Below are positions 12,575 to 21,054 of a stretch of 64,000 nucleotides of DNA, in pieces (the first letter of the stretch is position 1; the number at the start of each line of letters is the position of its first letter). Source of the DNA: Pseudomonas sp. LFM046 (GTDB taxonomy: Bacteria > Pseudomonadota > Gammaproteobacteria > Pseudomonadales > Pseudomonadaceae); NCBI RefSeq assembly GCF_000949385.2, contig NZ_JYKO02000001.1, positions 1,264,620 through 1,328,619 on the forward strand, read 5' to 3'. The position numbers were made by a program, and so were the translations under genes. The notes beneath the pieces are model-generated. The model had not been told where the DNA came from. It did not search any database and saw only the letters and a program-made list of their open reading frames with translations.

Positions 12575-12584
12575 GAAGGGTGAC

Positions 12585-13070
12585 TCAGGCGATCTCCGGC
12601 AGGGCGCCAAGCTTGCCCTTGTGGTAGACCATGGGCGTGACCTCGTCCTTGGGCAGGATCAGGTTCTTCACCGCCCCGACGATGATGGCGTGGTCGCCGC
12701 CGTCGTATTCCCGCCACAGCTCGCATTCGATGATCGCGGTGGCCTTGGACAACAGTGGGTTGCCCAGCTCGCTCAGGTGCCAGTCGATGCCCTTGGCCTT
12801 GTCCTTGCCCTTCTTGGCGAAGGCGTAGGCTTCGGCCTGCTGGTCGGCGCAGAGCAGGTGGATGGCGAACTGCTTGCTATCGCGCAGCACCGGGTAGGTG
12901 TCCGAGGCGTAGTTGGGGCAGAACAGCACCAGGGCCGGGTCGATGGACAGGGCACTGAAGGCGCTGGCGGTGATGCCGACGATTTCGCCGTCGGCATCTA
13001 GGGTGGTGACCACGGTGACGCCGGAGGGAAAGGAGCCCATCACTTCTTTGTAGATACCGGGTTCGATCAT
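12585..13070 (-). CDS. FMN-dependent flavin reductase 1 (RutF/HpaC-like)
   Basis: A 161-residue flavin reductase-like protein with the N-terminal FPSGVTVVTT strand, the TASAFSALSIDPALVLFCPN flavin-binding block and a C-terminal GGDHAIIVGAV motif. Such proteins reduce FMN with NAD(P)H and hand it to a partner monooxygenase; the likely partner is the luciferase-like enzyme at 16390-17433. It is about 76% identical by eye (38 differences in 161, no gaps) to flavin reductase 2 at 17764-18249. Last gene before a terminator in the operon that starts at the DUF1185 gene. Confidence 0.9.
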   Translation of the reverse strand: MIEPGIYKEVMGSFPSGVTVVTTLDADGEIVGITASAFSALSIDPALVLFCPNYASDTYPVLRDSKQFAIHLLCADQQAEAYAFAKKGKDKAKGIDWHLSELGNPLLSKATAIIECELWREYDGGDHAIIVGAVKNLILPKDEVTPMVYHKGKLGALPEIA

Positions 13071-13082
13071 GGTGGTGCCCTC

Positions 13083-14564
13083 TCAGCGCATCACGAAGGG
13101 GTCGGGCATCGGAGCCGGCGAGAGGTTGATCCACACCGTCTTAAGCTCGGTGTAGGCCAGCACCGAATCGATGCCGCTCTCGCGGCCGTAGCCGCTGTTG
13201 TGGAAACCGCCGATGGGCGCCATGGCCGACACGGCACGGTAGGTGTTGACCCAGATGATCCCCGAACGCACGTCACGGGCCATGCGGTGGGCGCGGCCCA
13301 GGTCGCGGGTCCAGATGCCGGCGGCGAGGCCGAACTGGGAGTCGTTGGCGATGGCCAGCGCTTCGGCCTCGTCCTTGAAGCGGATCACCGAGGCCACGGG
13401 GCCGAAGACTTCTTCCTGCATGATCTTCATCGAGTTGCGGTCGCACTCGAACAGGGTGGGCTCGTAGTACCAGCCCTTGGCGTCGATCTCGGGACGCTTG
13501 CCGCCCAGGCGCAGGCGCGCGCCTTCGGCCAGGGCGTCGGCCACCAGGCCTTCCACCACGGCGAGCTGCTGCGCAGTGGCCATGGGACCCATCTCGCTGC
13601 TGTCGTCCTGCGGATTGCCGATGCGGATGCGCTTGGCGCGCGCCACCAGGCGCTCGACGAATTCGTCGTAAATCTCGTCCTGCACCAGCAGGCGCGAGCC
13701 GGCCACGCAGCTCTGCCCGGAGGCGGCGAAGATGCCGGCCACGGCGCCATTGATGGCGCTGTCCAGGTCAGCGTCGGCGAAGATGATGTTGGGCGATTTG
13801 CCGCCCAGCTCCAGGGACAGCTTGGCGAAGTTCTCCGCGCTGCTGCGCACCACATGGCGGGCAGTGGCGGCGCCGCCGGTGAAGGCGATCTTGCGCACCA
13901 GCGGATGGCGGGTCAGGGCCGCGCCGGTGCTCGGGCCGAAGCCGGTGACCACGTTGACCACGCCCGCCGGGAAGCCGGCTTCCAGGGCCAGGCGCGCCAG
14001 CTCCAGGATGGTGGCCGAGGCGTGCTCGGAGGGCTTCAGGACGATGGTGTTGCCGGCGGCCAACGCCGGGGCCAGCTTGATGGCGGTGAGGTACAGCGGG
14101 CTGTTCCACGGAATGATGCCGGCCACCACGCCCAGGGGCTCGTGGACGGTGTAGGCGAACATGTCCGCCTTGTCGATGGGCAGGGTGCCGCCTTCCAGCT
14201 TGTCCGCGAGGCCCGCGGTGTAGTGGAAGAATTCCGGGAGGTAGCCGACCTGGCCGCGGGTTTCGCGGATCAGCTTGCCGTTGTCGCGGCTTTCCAGCTG
14301 GGCCATGTGTTCCTTGTTCTCGGCGATCAGGTCGCCCAGGCGGCGCAGCAACTTGCCACGGACGGTGGCGGAGAGGCCGCGCCAGGCCGGGTTCTCGAAC
14401 GCCTGCTGGGCCGCCTGCACGGCACGCTCGACATCCGCTTCATCGGCATCGGGCAGTTCCGCCCAGGGCTCGGCCAGGGCCGGGTTGAGGCTTTGGAAGG
14501 TCTTGCCGGACAGTGCATCGACCCACTGGCCGCCGATGCACATCTGGAAGCGTGCGAGCGTCAT
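13083..14564 (-). CDS. NAD(P)-dependent aldehyde dehydrogenase
   Basis: A 493-residue ALDH superfamily enzyme with all catalytic residues: N154 (PWN), K177, E252 (LELGGKSP) and C286 (GQSC). Its layout resembles 2-hydroxymuconic semialdehyde or betaine-aldehyde type dehydrogenases. It overlaps the preceding hydrolase gene by 4 bp (ATGA), so the two are probably translated together. I infer that it oxidises a semialdehyde released after ring opening by the flavin monooxygenase. Substrate not determinable from sequence. Confidence 0.92.
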   Translation of the reverse strand: MTLARFQMCIGGQWVDALSGKTFQSLNPALAEPWAELPDADEADVERAVQAAQQAFENPAWRGLSATVRGKLLRRLGDLIAENKEHMAQLESRDNGKLIRETRGQVGYLPEFFHYTAGLADKLEGGTLPIDKADMFAYTVHEPLGVVAGIIPWNSPLYLTAIKLAPALAAGNTIVLKPSEHASATILELARLALEAGFPAGVVNVVTGFGPSTGAALTRHPLVRKIAFTGGAATARHVVRSSAENFAKLSLELGGKSPNIIFADADLDSAINGAVAGIFAASGQSCVAGSRLLVQDEIYDEFVERLVARAKRIRIGNPQDDSSEMGPMATAQQLAVVEGLVADALAEGARLRLGGKRPEIDAKGWYYEPTLFECDRNSMKIMQEEVFGPVASVIRFKDEAEALAIANDSQFGLAAGIWTRDLGRAHRMARDVRSGIIWVNTYRAVSAMAPIGGFHNSGYGRESGIDSVLAYTELKTVWINLSPAPMPDPFVMR

Positions 14565-15394
14565 GCGACGATCCCCTTTGCTTGATTCTGGAAAGTCTCT
14601 GCCTCGTGGAGGAAGTCCAGCAGCATCTGGTTCACCAGACGCGGCGACTCCACCGGCATCATGTGCCGTTGCTCGTCGAGCACCACCGCCCGCGCGCCGG
14701 GAATGCGCTCGGCCAGTTGCCGGGCCATCTCGGGCGTCGAGCCCGGGTCCAGCTCGCCGGTGGCGACCAGGGTCGGCACCTTGATGCTGGGGAGGTCCTC
14801 GGTGCGGTACATGTCCTGGGTGGCGAAGAGTTCATAGGTAGTCAGATAGCCCTGCGGATCATTGCTGGCAAGGGTCTGACGGATGGCCTCGATCTGCGCC
14901 GGATTGGCGGCCTGGTACTCGCGGCTGAACCAGCGCGACAGGGCCGCTTCCGCGTTCGCATCCGGGCCGTGCTCGGCGGCCTGGCGGGTGCGTTCGATCA
15001 CCCCGGCGCGCTGTTCGGCGCTGCGGTTGAAGACGCTGTTGAGGATCACCAGGCCTTCCAGGTACTGCGGGTGGTGCAGGGCGAAGGCCCGTGCCACCAG
15101 GCCACCCATGGAGAAGCCGATGACCGTGGCTCGCTCCAGCTTCAGATGGTCCAGCAGTTCGCGCAGCTGTTCGGCGTAGCCCACCAGCCCGGTGCCCGGT
15201 TCGGGGCGCGGGCTGGCGCCATGGCCGAGCATGTCGTAGGCGATGACCTGGAACTGCGGGGCCAGGCCGACGATCTGGCCGCCCCACATTTCCTTGTTCA
15301 GACCGACGCCGTGGATCAGCACCACGGGGTGGCCTTGGCCGGTCGCCAGATAACTGGTGCCGGCCGGTGTGCGTTCAGCGGTGAGCCGAATCAT
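14561..15394 (-). CDS. Alpha/beta hydrolase (RutD/PcaD-like)
   Basis: A 277-residue alpha/beta-hydrolase. The oxyanion HG motif is at 28-29, nucleophile elbow GFSMGG has S95, and a late His (DEQRHMMPVE) completes the triad. Similar proteins open enol lactones (PcaD) or speed hydrolysis of carbamate-like products (RutD). The CAGGAGC ribosome site supports the start at 15394. It sits between the DUF1185 gene (26 bp upstream) and the aldehyde dehydrogenase gene (4-bp overlap), so it should act between or next to those steps. Confidence 0.9.
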   Translation of the reverse strand: MIRLTAERTPAGTSYLATGQGHPVVLIHGVGLNKEMWGGQIVGLAPQFQVIAYDMLGHGASPRPEPGTGLVGYAEQLRELLDHLKLERATVIGFSMGGLVARAFALHHPQYLEGLVILNSVFNRSAEQRAGVIERTRQAAEHGPDANAEAALSRWFSREYQAANPAQIEAIRQTLASNDPQGYLTTYELFATQDMYRTEDLPSIKVPTLVATGELDPGSTPEMARQLAERIPGARAVVLDEQRHMMPVESPRLVNQMLLDFLHEAETFQNQAKGIVA

Positions 15395-15420
15395 GGATCG
15401 CTCCTGCACGGGCCTTGGGA

Positions 15421-16017
15421 TTACTTGGCCTGGGCCTGCTCGGCGGCCAGTTCTTCCAGATCGATGTAGCGGTTGCCGATGCGCGGGTGCAGGCGGCCAC
15501 CATCGGCAGCGCCCAGCACGACGATGATTTCGTCGGCGCGCGGTGCGTCTTCGATCTGCATTTCCAGGGTGATGTAGTGAGAGCGCAGGCCCTCGTCATC
15601 CTTGTGCATCATCGGGATCTGGATCGAGGTGCCCGGGCCGCCACGCTTGTTGGTGAAGCTCAGGTAGCTCTTGGCGTTCACCGCCTGGCGGTAGTGGTTG
15701 CCGAAACGCAGGGTGTGGATAACCGCGGAAGCGTGTTCGATCTCGCCATCGGCGCCTACCACGGCGGCCTTGCCATAGGCCTCGATCTTGTTCGCACCGC
15801 CGATGGCGGCGGTCAGGCGCTCGACCATCATGGCGCCGAGGTCGGAGCAGTTGGCCTTGATCTCGGGCTTGAGGTCTTCGACAAAGCCGCGGCCCAGCCA
15901 CGGGTTCTTGATGACCACGGCCAGTCCCACCATGGTCACCGGCTTCTCGGCGGCCTTGCCGCCTTCGATGAAGGTTTCTTCCACGTAGCTGACGATTTTG
16001 CGGATTTCGAAGCTCAT
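15421..16017 (-). CDS. PF06684/DUF1185 'amino acid synthesis' family protein
   Basis: A 198-residue protein starting MSFEIRKIVSYVEETFIEGG, with KNPWLGRGFVEDLKP, EAYGKAAVVG and LHPRIGNRY blocks characteristic of the DUF1185 family. The fold is known from structural genomics as chorismate mutase/YjgF-like, but I know of no assigned reaction. An AGGAG site supports the start at 16017, and operator site 3 lies 36 bp upstream. It is the first gene of the operon DUF1185-hydrolase-ALDH-flavin reductase 1, so it is probably an enzyme early in the same pathway. Confidence 0.85.
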   Translation of the reverse strand: MSFEIRKIVSYVEETFIEGGKAAEKPVTMVGLAVVIKNPWLGRGFVEDLKPEIKANCSDLGAMMVERLTAAIGGANKIEAYGKAAVVGADGEIEHASAVIHTLRFGNHYRQAVNAKSYLSFTNKRGGPGTSIQIPMMHKDDEGLRSHYITLEMQIEDAPRADEIIVVLGAADGGRLHPRIGNRYIDLEELAAEQAQAK

Positions 16018-16052
16018 TGGGCTCTCCTGGTTGGGGAAGTCTCTTGCTGTCT

Positions 16053-16070
16053 GATGGTATACCATAATAT
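16053..16070. promoter_or_regulatory. Operator site 3, upstream of the DUF1185 operon
   Basis: GATGGTATACCATAATAT, with the perfect palindrome TGGTATACCA. It lies 36 bp before the DUF1185 start. On the minus strand it contains TATTAT, which could be the -10 element, so binding would block RNA polymerase. Confidence 0.78.
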
Positions 16071-16220
16071 TGATTATGCAAGAGCCAGCTAGCACGGGAG
16101 GGTGGGGCATGGCGACGGAAGGTCGCTGGAGACGGAGCTGGAAGTCGCGAAAGGCGCACCCTGACGAGCTTCGGCGGGCTCTGCAGAGGAGCGACTGAAA
16201 AACAGGATGACGTCGCACGG

Positions 16221-16299
16221 GTAGGGTGCGCCGTGCGCACCGACGGTTCGAAACCGTGCCCAAGCAGATCCCGGAGCCGGTGCGCGCAGCGCACCCTAC
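16221..16299. repeat. REP doublet, GTAGGGTGCGC family
   Basis: A 79-bp element with GTAGGGTGCGCCGTGCGCACC at its left end and the inverted GGTGCGCGCAGCGCACCCTAC at its right end. It lies between the end of the monooxygenase gene and the DUF1185 promoter. Relatives at 4600 and 55371. A degenerate GAATTC-family unit follows at about 16350-16376. Confidence 0.8.
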
Positions 16300-16389
16300 A
16301 GTCCAGGCCTGTCCGGCAAATGAGTTCGCCCCCACGAGGCATCAGCGCCTGTGGGGGCGAATTCATGCGCGAATGGCGGACCGCAGGAC

Positions 16390-17433
16390 TCAGCGGAAAG
16401 CCGGTACCACGTGCTTGATGAACAGCTCCAGCGACTTCTTCTTCTCGGCGTGGGACAGGCTGTTGTCGGCCCAGAAGCTGAACTCGTCCACGCCCAGTTC
16501 CTGGTAGTGGCGGATGCGCGCGATGATTTCTTCCGGGGTGCCGATCATGGTGTTCTTGCGGATGTTCTCCAGCTCGAACTCCGGGCGGTCCTTGAATTTC
16601 TCTTCCGGACTCGGCGGCAGGAGGCCGTTGACCGGAGTCTGCTTGTTGCCGAACCAGGCATCGAAGGTGCGGTAGAAGCGCGAGATGGCGGCGGCGCCAA
16701 CCTTCCAGCCTTCCGGATCGTCCTCGCTGTGCACGTGGGTGTGGCGCAGCACCATGAGTTGCGGGCGCGGGACGCCAGGGTTGTTGGCCAGGGCACCCTC
16801 GAACTTGTTCTTCAGGTCCACCACTTCCTCGTCGCCCTTCATCAGCGGGGTGACCATCACGTTGCAGCCGTTGGCCACGGCGAAGTTGTGGGAGTCCGGG
16901 TCGCGGGCGGCGATCCAGATCGGCGGGTAGGGCTTCTGGATCGGGCGCGGCGAGGAGGTGGAGGTGGGGAACTTCCAGATCTCGCCGTCGTGGGCGACAT
17001 CGCCCTGCCACAGGGCTTTCACCACCGGGACCATTTCGCGCAGGGCCTGACCGCCACTGGTGGCGGGCATGCCACCGGCCATGCGGTCGAATTCGTACTG
17101 GTAGGCGCCACGGGCCAGGCCCACTTCCATGCGGCCGTTGCTGATCACGTCCAGCAGCGCGCACTCGCCGGCCACGCGGATGGGGTGCCAGAAGGGCGCG
17201 ATGATGGTGCCGGCGCCCAGGCGGATGGTGGTGGTGCGTGCGGCGAGGTAGGAGAGCAGTGGCATGGGGCTCGGCGAGATGGTGTATTCCATCGCGTGGT
17301 GTTCGCCGATCCACACGGTGCTGAAACCACCGGCTTCCGCCATCAGGGTCAGCTCGGTCAGGTCCTCGAACAGCTGACGATGGCTGATCTGCTCGTCATA
17401 CCGCTCCATATGCACGAACAAAGAGAATTTCAT
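16390..17433 (-). CDS. Luciferase-like (LLM class) flavin-dependent monooxygenase
   Basis: A 347-residue TIM-barrel monooxygenase of the bacterial luciferase family: the VWIGEHH motif near residue 45, the LLSYLAARTTTIRLGAG strand and DVISNGRMEVGLARG. Such enzymes use reduced FMN from a separate reductase to insert oxygen into organic substrates; family members include RutA (uracil ring opening) and pyridine-type ring-cleaving enzymes. Two matching reductases are encoded nearby. A GAGGTAAG site supports the start at 17433, and operator site 4 is 99 bp upstream. I infer that it performs the first oxidative attack of this pathway; the substrate is unknown. Confidence 0.9.
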   Translation of the reverse strand: MKFSLFVHMERYDEQISHRQLFEDLTELTLMAEAGGFSTVWIGEHHAMEYTISPSPMPLLSYLAARTTTIRLGAGTIIAPFWHPIRVAGECALLDVISNGRMEVGLARGAYQYEFDRMAGGMPATSGGQALREMVPVVKALWQGDVAHDGEIWKFPTSTSSPRPIQKPYPPIWIAARDPDSHNFAVANGCNVMVTPLMKGDEEVVDLKNKFEGALANNPGVPRPQLMVLRHTHVHSEDDPEGWKVGAAAISRFYRTFDAWFGNKQTPVNGLLPPSPEEKFKDRPEFELENIRKNTMIGTPEEIIARIRHYQELGVDEFSFWADNSLSHAEKKKSLELFIKHVVPAFR

Positions 17434-17531
17434 GTCGCTTACCTCGAACCTTTTTCTGTTCGGCCATGGAACGGCCGGCTGCTGTGGGGGACTCCGCCGG
17501 TGTCCTCGGAAGGGCGGGGCGGCTTGATGGA

Positions 17532-17549
17532 TATTGGTATACCATAATA
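17532..17549. promoter_or_regulatory. Operator site 4, upstream of the LLM monooxygenase
   Basis: ATTGGTATACCATAATAT, containing TGGTATACCA, 99 bp before the monooxygenase start. A trailing GGAATAT extends an outer inverted repeat with the leading ATATT. Confidence 0.78.
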
Positions 17550-17591
17550 TGGAATATCCGCAAGAAATTTCCGCCAGAGTGACAGGCGTCT

Positions 17592-17648
17592 CGTAGGTTG
17601 TGGCTGAGCCTGCGAAGCCCAACGATTCCGGTGGCGTCAGCGTTGGGC
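17592..17648. repeat. Hairpin/REP element of the GTAGGTTG family
   Basis: A GTAGGTTG head with a GCCCAAC complement, and a second inverted pair GCCCAACG (17617-17624)/CGTTGGGC (17641-17648). A related element lies at 26627-26667. Confidence 0.55.
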
Positions 17649-17716
17649 GTCGTGCTTCGGACCAGCGTGGCCCGCACTAACCTGCAGGCCTTCATCCCGC
17701 GAGCCGATCGCCGTGC

Positions 17717-17743
17717 AAAAAAAAAGCCCCCAATCAAGGGGGC
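17717..17743 (-). terminator. Strong rho-independent terminator after flavin reductase 2
   Basis: On the minus strand: GCCCCC, a six-base loop, GGGGGC, then nine T residues. It makes flavin reductase 2 a single-gene transcript. Confidence 0.93.
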
Positions 17744-17763
17744 GGGAATCAACAAGGAATGAA

Positions 17764-18249
17764 TCAGGCGAAGGCCTGCAGCGCGCCCATCTTGCCGCGG
17801 CAGTACACCATCGGGATCACGTCCTGCTCGGGGACGATCAGGTTTTTCACGGCGCCCACCAGGATGGCGTGGTCGCCGCCTTCGTACTCGCGCCACAGCT
17901 CGCATTCGATGATGGCGGTGGCGTTGGGCAGGATCGGGTTGCCCAGTTCGCTCAGGGTCCAGTCGATGCCCTGGGCCTTGTCCTTGCCCTTTTTCGCAAA
18001 GGCATAGGCTTCGTCGCGCTGGTCGGCGGACAGCAGGTGGATGGCGAAACGCTTGCTCTTGATCAGCACCGGATAGGAATCGGAACTGTAGTTGGGGCAG
18101 AACAGCACCAGGGCCGGGTCCATGGACAGGGAACTGAAGGCGCTGGCGGTCAGCCCGACGACCTGGCCGTCGTCATCCAGGGTGGTGATGACGGTGACGC
18201 CGGAGGGGAAGGAGCCCATGACTTGTTTGTAGGCATTGGTGTCGATCAT
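17764..18249 (-). CDS. FMN-dependent flavin reductase 2 (RutF/HpaC-like)
   Basis: A 161-residue paralogue of flavin reductase 1, with the same FPSGVTVITT start block, LFCPNYSSDSYPVL and GGDHAILVGAV. About 76% of positions are identical without gaps by eye, so the two arose by duplication. It is a single-gene unit, with operator site 5 53 bp upstream and a strong terminator after it, and should supply reduced FMN to the adjacent luciferase-like monooxygenase. Confidence 0.9.
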   Translation of the reverse strand: MIDTNAYKQVMGSFPSGVTVITTLDDDGQVVGLTASAFSSLSMDPALVLFCPNYSSDSYPVLIKSKRFAIHLLSADQRDEAYAFAKKGKDKAQGIDWTLSELGNPILPNATAIIECELWREYEGGDHAILVGAVKNLIVPEQDVIPMVYCRGKMGALQAFA

Positions 18250-18301
18250 TTCGGGTACCTATCGTGAGCAAGTGGCTGCGACCGGCAGCTCATCTGTGTC
18301 T

Positions 18302-18320
18302 GATGGTATACCGTAATACC
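18302..18320. promoter_or_regulatory. Operator site 5, upstream of flavin reductase 2
   Basis: GATGGTATACCGTAATACC, one base off the palindrome form (G for A), 53 bp before the reductase start on the minus strand. Confidence 0.75.
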
Positions 18321-18487
18321 TGAAGTGCAAGCAGTATTTTTCCACAGCTACGGTCGCCCGACGAACGACGCATGAGTCTCTGAAAGCCAGTAACCACGGG
18401 GCTTGAGCGGGATGAGGTTGAACGTTTCAGCTGATGGAAAGGGGGCTTTCAGTACAGATTGGCGTCTAAAAATGCCTTGTCTGAGTC

Positions 18488-18511
18488 TTGGAATACCATA
18501 ATATGGTGTCC
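18488..18511. promoter_or_regulatory. Operator site 6, upstream of the NCS1 permease
   Basis: TTGGAATACCATAATATGG, 89 bp before the permease start. It sits about 170 bp from site 5, so the divergent reductase and permease genes each have their own copy. Confidence 0.75.
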
Positions 18512-18599
18512 GCTTTCGGGTGTCTGCCGTTCTTGGGACGACGCCCGAAGTCGTGGGCCCGCGTGGCTTTTCTACAAAGACAATAAGCAAGGCAAGACG

Positions 18600-19994
18600 A
18601 TGTCCGAGAATTCCCAGCAGACGCTGATCGAGAACCATACCGTCGATTACGTGCCGCCCGCCGAACGCCACGGCAAGGCCCGCGACCTGTTCACGCTCTG
18701 GTTCAGCACCAATATCGCGCCGTTGCCTATCGTCACCGGGGCCATGGTGGTCCAGGTATTCCACCTCGACCTGCTCTGGGGCCTGTTGGCCATTGTGCTG
18801 GGGCACATGATCGGCGGCGTCTTCATCGCCCTGGCTTCGGCCCAGGGGCCGCAGATGGGCATTCCGCAGATGGTGCAGAGCCGGGGCCAGTTTGGCCGCT
18901 ATGGCGCGCTGCTGATCGTGCTGTTCGCCGCCGTCATCTACGTTGGCTTCTTCATCTCCAACATCGTGCTGGCGGGCGAGTCGATCCACGGCATCGCCCC
19001 CGCCGTGCCGCTGCCGGCGGCCATCATCATCGGCGCCATCAGTGCTACCGCCATCGGCGTGATCGGCTACCGCTTCATCCACACCCTCAACCGCATCGGA
19101 ACCTGGGTGATGGGCGGCGCGCTGCTGGCCGGTTTCATCGCCATTTTCTGCAGCGAACTGCCGGCGGACTTCTTCAGCCGTGGTGCCTTCAACCTGTCGG
19201 GCTTCCTGGCCACGATCTGCCTGGGGATCATCTGGCAGCTGAGCTTCTCGCCCTATGTGTCGGACTACTCGCGCTACCTGCCGGCCAGCATCGGCATCGC
19301 CAAGCCGTTCTGGGCCACCTATTTCGGCGCCTGCCTGGGCACCATCCTGTCCTTCAGCTTCGGTGCGGTGGCAGTCCTGGCGACCCCGGAAGGCACCGAG
19401 GCCATGGCGGCGGTCAAGCAGGCCACCGGTGTCCTCGGTCCGGTGCTGATGCTGCTGTTCCTGCTCAACATCATCAGCCACAACGCCCTCAATCTGTACG
19501 GCGCAGTGCTGTCCATCGTCACTTCCATCCAGACCTTCGCCGGTGGCTGGACGCCCAGCATCCCGGTGCGGGTTGTCTTGTCCGCCGTGGTTCTGGTGGG
19601 CAGTTGCCTGATGGCCCTGGGCGCCTCGGCCAACTTCATTTCCCACTTCATCGGCCTGATCCTGGCGCTGTTGCTGGTCCTGGTGCCCTGGGCGTCGATC
19701 AACCTGATCGACTTCTACCTGATCAAGCGCGGCCGCTACGACATCGCCTCGATCTTCAAGGCGGACGGCGGCATTTACGGGCGTTTCAATCCCCACGCGA
19801 TCACGGCCTATTTCCTCGGCATCCTGGTGCAGTTGCCATTCGCCAATACCGCGCTCTACGTCGGCCCCTGGGCCAATTACATCGAGGGCGTGGACCTGTC
19901 CTGGCTGGTGGGGCTGCTGGTGACCTGCCCGCTCTACTACTGCCTGGCCACCCGCAGCAAGGAAGCGGTGGGGGTGTTGCGCCTGGCCGACTGA
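18600..19994 (+). CDS. NCS1-family permease (purine/cytosine/allantoin-type)
   Basis: A 464-residue integral membrane protein with about twelve hydrophobic segments. An N-terminal LFTLWFSTNIAPLPIVTGA block and an internal NIISHNALNLYG segment are typical of nucleobase:cation symporter-1 proteins, which take up cytosine, uracil, allantoin, hydantoins, thiamine or pyridoxine-like rings. The start at 18600 (MSENSQQ) was chosen by domain; the ribosome site is weak. It diverges from flavin reductase 2, carries operator site 6 and ends at a strong terminator. It is the main clue that the pathway substrate is a nitrogen heterocycle or cyclic amide. Confidence 0.9.
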   Translation: MSENSQQTLIENHTVDYVPPAERHGKARDLFTLWFSTNIAPLPIVTGAMVVQVFHLDLLWGLLAIVLGHMIGGVFIALASAQGPQMGIPQMVQSRGQFGRYGALLIVLFAAVIYVGFFISNIVLAGESIHGIAPAVPLPAAIIIGAISATAIGVIGYRFIHTLNRIGTWVMGGALLAGFIAIFCSELPADFFSRGAFNLSGFLATICLGIIWQLSFSPYVSDYSRYLPASIGIAKPFWATYFGACLGTILSFSFGAVAVLATPEGTEAMAAVKQATGVLGPVLMLLFLLNIISHNALNLYGAVLSIVTSIQTFAGGWTPSIPVRVVLSAVVLVGSCLMALGASANFISHFIGLILALLLVLVPWASINLIDFYLIKRGRYDIASIFKADGGIYGRFNPHAITAYFLGILVQLPFANTALYVGPWANYIEGVDLSWLVGLLVTCPLYYCLATRSKEAVGVLRLAD

Positions 19995-20017
19995 CACCCG
20001 CGGTTCCTGTTCCGGAG

Positions 20018-20054
20018 CACCCCGTCCTGCGTGTCAGGACGGGGTGATTTTTTT
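20018..20054 (+). terminator. Rho-independent terminator after the NCS1 permease
   Basis: CACCCCGTCCTG (20018-20029), a five-base loop, CAGGACGGGGTG (20035-20046), then seven T residues. Confidence 0.93.
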
Positions 20055-20137
20055 CAGGGGCGCGCGCTTTGGCCCCTGCAAGTCGCCGCCCGTCAGCTAG
20101 CTTTTACTGATCGGATTCCTCAGGAGTGGAGTAGGTC

Positions 20138-20965
20138 ATGGCAAAGGGCAACAAGAACAAGGCCGCCGCCAGTGAAGTGGCGGACAAGGAACCCATCGAT
20201 CGCAAGTCCTACGAGCAGGAGCTCAAGCGCCTGCATGTGGAACTGGTGAAGCTGCAGCAGTGGGTGGTGGACCAGGGGCTGAAGGTCTGCATCGTGTTCG
20301 AGGGGCGCGACGGCGCCGGCAAGGGCGGCACCATCAAGGCCATCACCGAGCGGGTCAGTCCGCGAGTGTTCCGCGTGGTGGCGCTGCCCGCGCCGACCGA
20401 GCGGGAAAAGACCCAGATGTACGGTCAGCGCTATCTGACGCATATGCCGGCGGCGGGGGAAGTGGTGATCTTCGACCGCAGTTGGTACAACCGCGCCGGC
20501 GTCGAACGGGTCATGGGCTTCTGCACCGACGAGCAGGCCCACAAGTTCCTCGCGGTGACGCCGCTGTTCGAGAAGATGATGGTCGAGTCCGGGATCATCC
20601 TCATCAAGTACTGGCTGGAAGTGAGTGCCGAGGAGCAGACCCGTCGCCTCAAGGACCGCATCGATGATGGGCGCAAGATCTGGAAGCTGTCGCCCATGGA
20701 CCTCAAGTCCTACACCCGCTGGGACGATTACACCCGTGCTCGCGACGAGATGTTCGCCGCTACCGATACCTCCTGGGCGCCCTGGTACATGGCCCGTTCC
20801 GAAGACAAGCGGCGGGTGCGGCTGAACATCATCAGCCACCTGCTCAAGCAGGTTCCCTACAAAGACCTGACCCACGACAAGAAGGTGACGCTGCCCAGGC
20901 GCGGCAAGCTCGGCAAGTACAAGGCCGCTCCCTATCCGTTCCGGATGATCGAGGAGCTTTTCTAG
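20138..20965 (+). CDS. ppk2: Polyphosphate kinase 2
   Basis: A 275-residue PPK2 family enzyme. Walker A GRDGAGKGG is at 56-64 and Walker B FDRSWYNRAGVE at 112-123; the following VMGFCTDEQ and lid region RRLKDRIDD are typical of single-domain PPK2 enzymes that phosphorylate nucleoside diphosphates from polyphosphate. Length is normal. A GGAG site precedes the ATG. No functional link with its neighbours is apparent. Confidence 0.93.
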   Translation: MAKGNKNKAAASEVADKEPIDRKSYEQELKRLHVELVKLQQWVVDQGLKVCIVFEGRDGAGKGGTIKAITERVSPRVFRVVALPAPTEREKTQMYGQRYLTHMPAAGEVVIFDRSWYNRAGVERVMGFCTDEQAHKFLAVTPLFEKMMVESGIILIKYWLEVSAEEQTRRLKDRIDDGRKIWKLSPMDLKSYTRWDDYTRARDEMFAATDTSWAPWYMARSEDKRRVRLNIISHLLKQVPYKDLTHDKKVTLPRRGKLGKYKAAPYPFRMIEELF

Positions 20966-21054
20966 GCAGGACTCTGTCGGCGGATGGCCTGCCCGGCCAC
21001 CCAGGAGATCCGGGGCCCATGGGCCCCGGCTTGCGTTTCACGAGGTTGGTCACC

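Noticed and set aside
12585-19994. Calling the block a rut (uracil) operon
   Set aside because: LLM enzyme, flavin reductase and hydrolase resemble RutA/F/D, but RutB and RutC are absent, gene order differs, and DUF1185, ALDH and CMD-like proteins are extra.
18348-19997. Long minus-strand open frame opposite the NCS1 permease
   Set aside because: The translation is rich in Gln, His, Arg and Asp without any domain, while the plus strand encodes a clear membrane protein.
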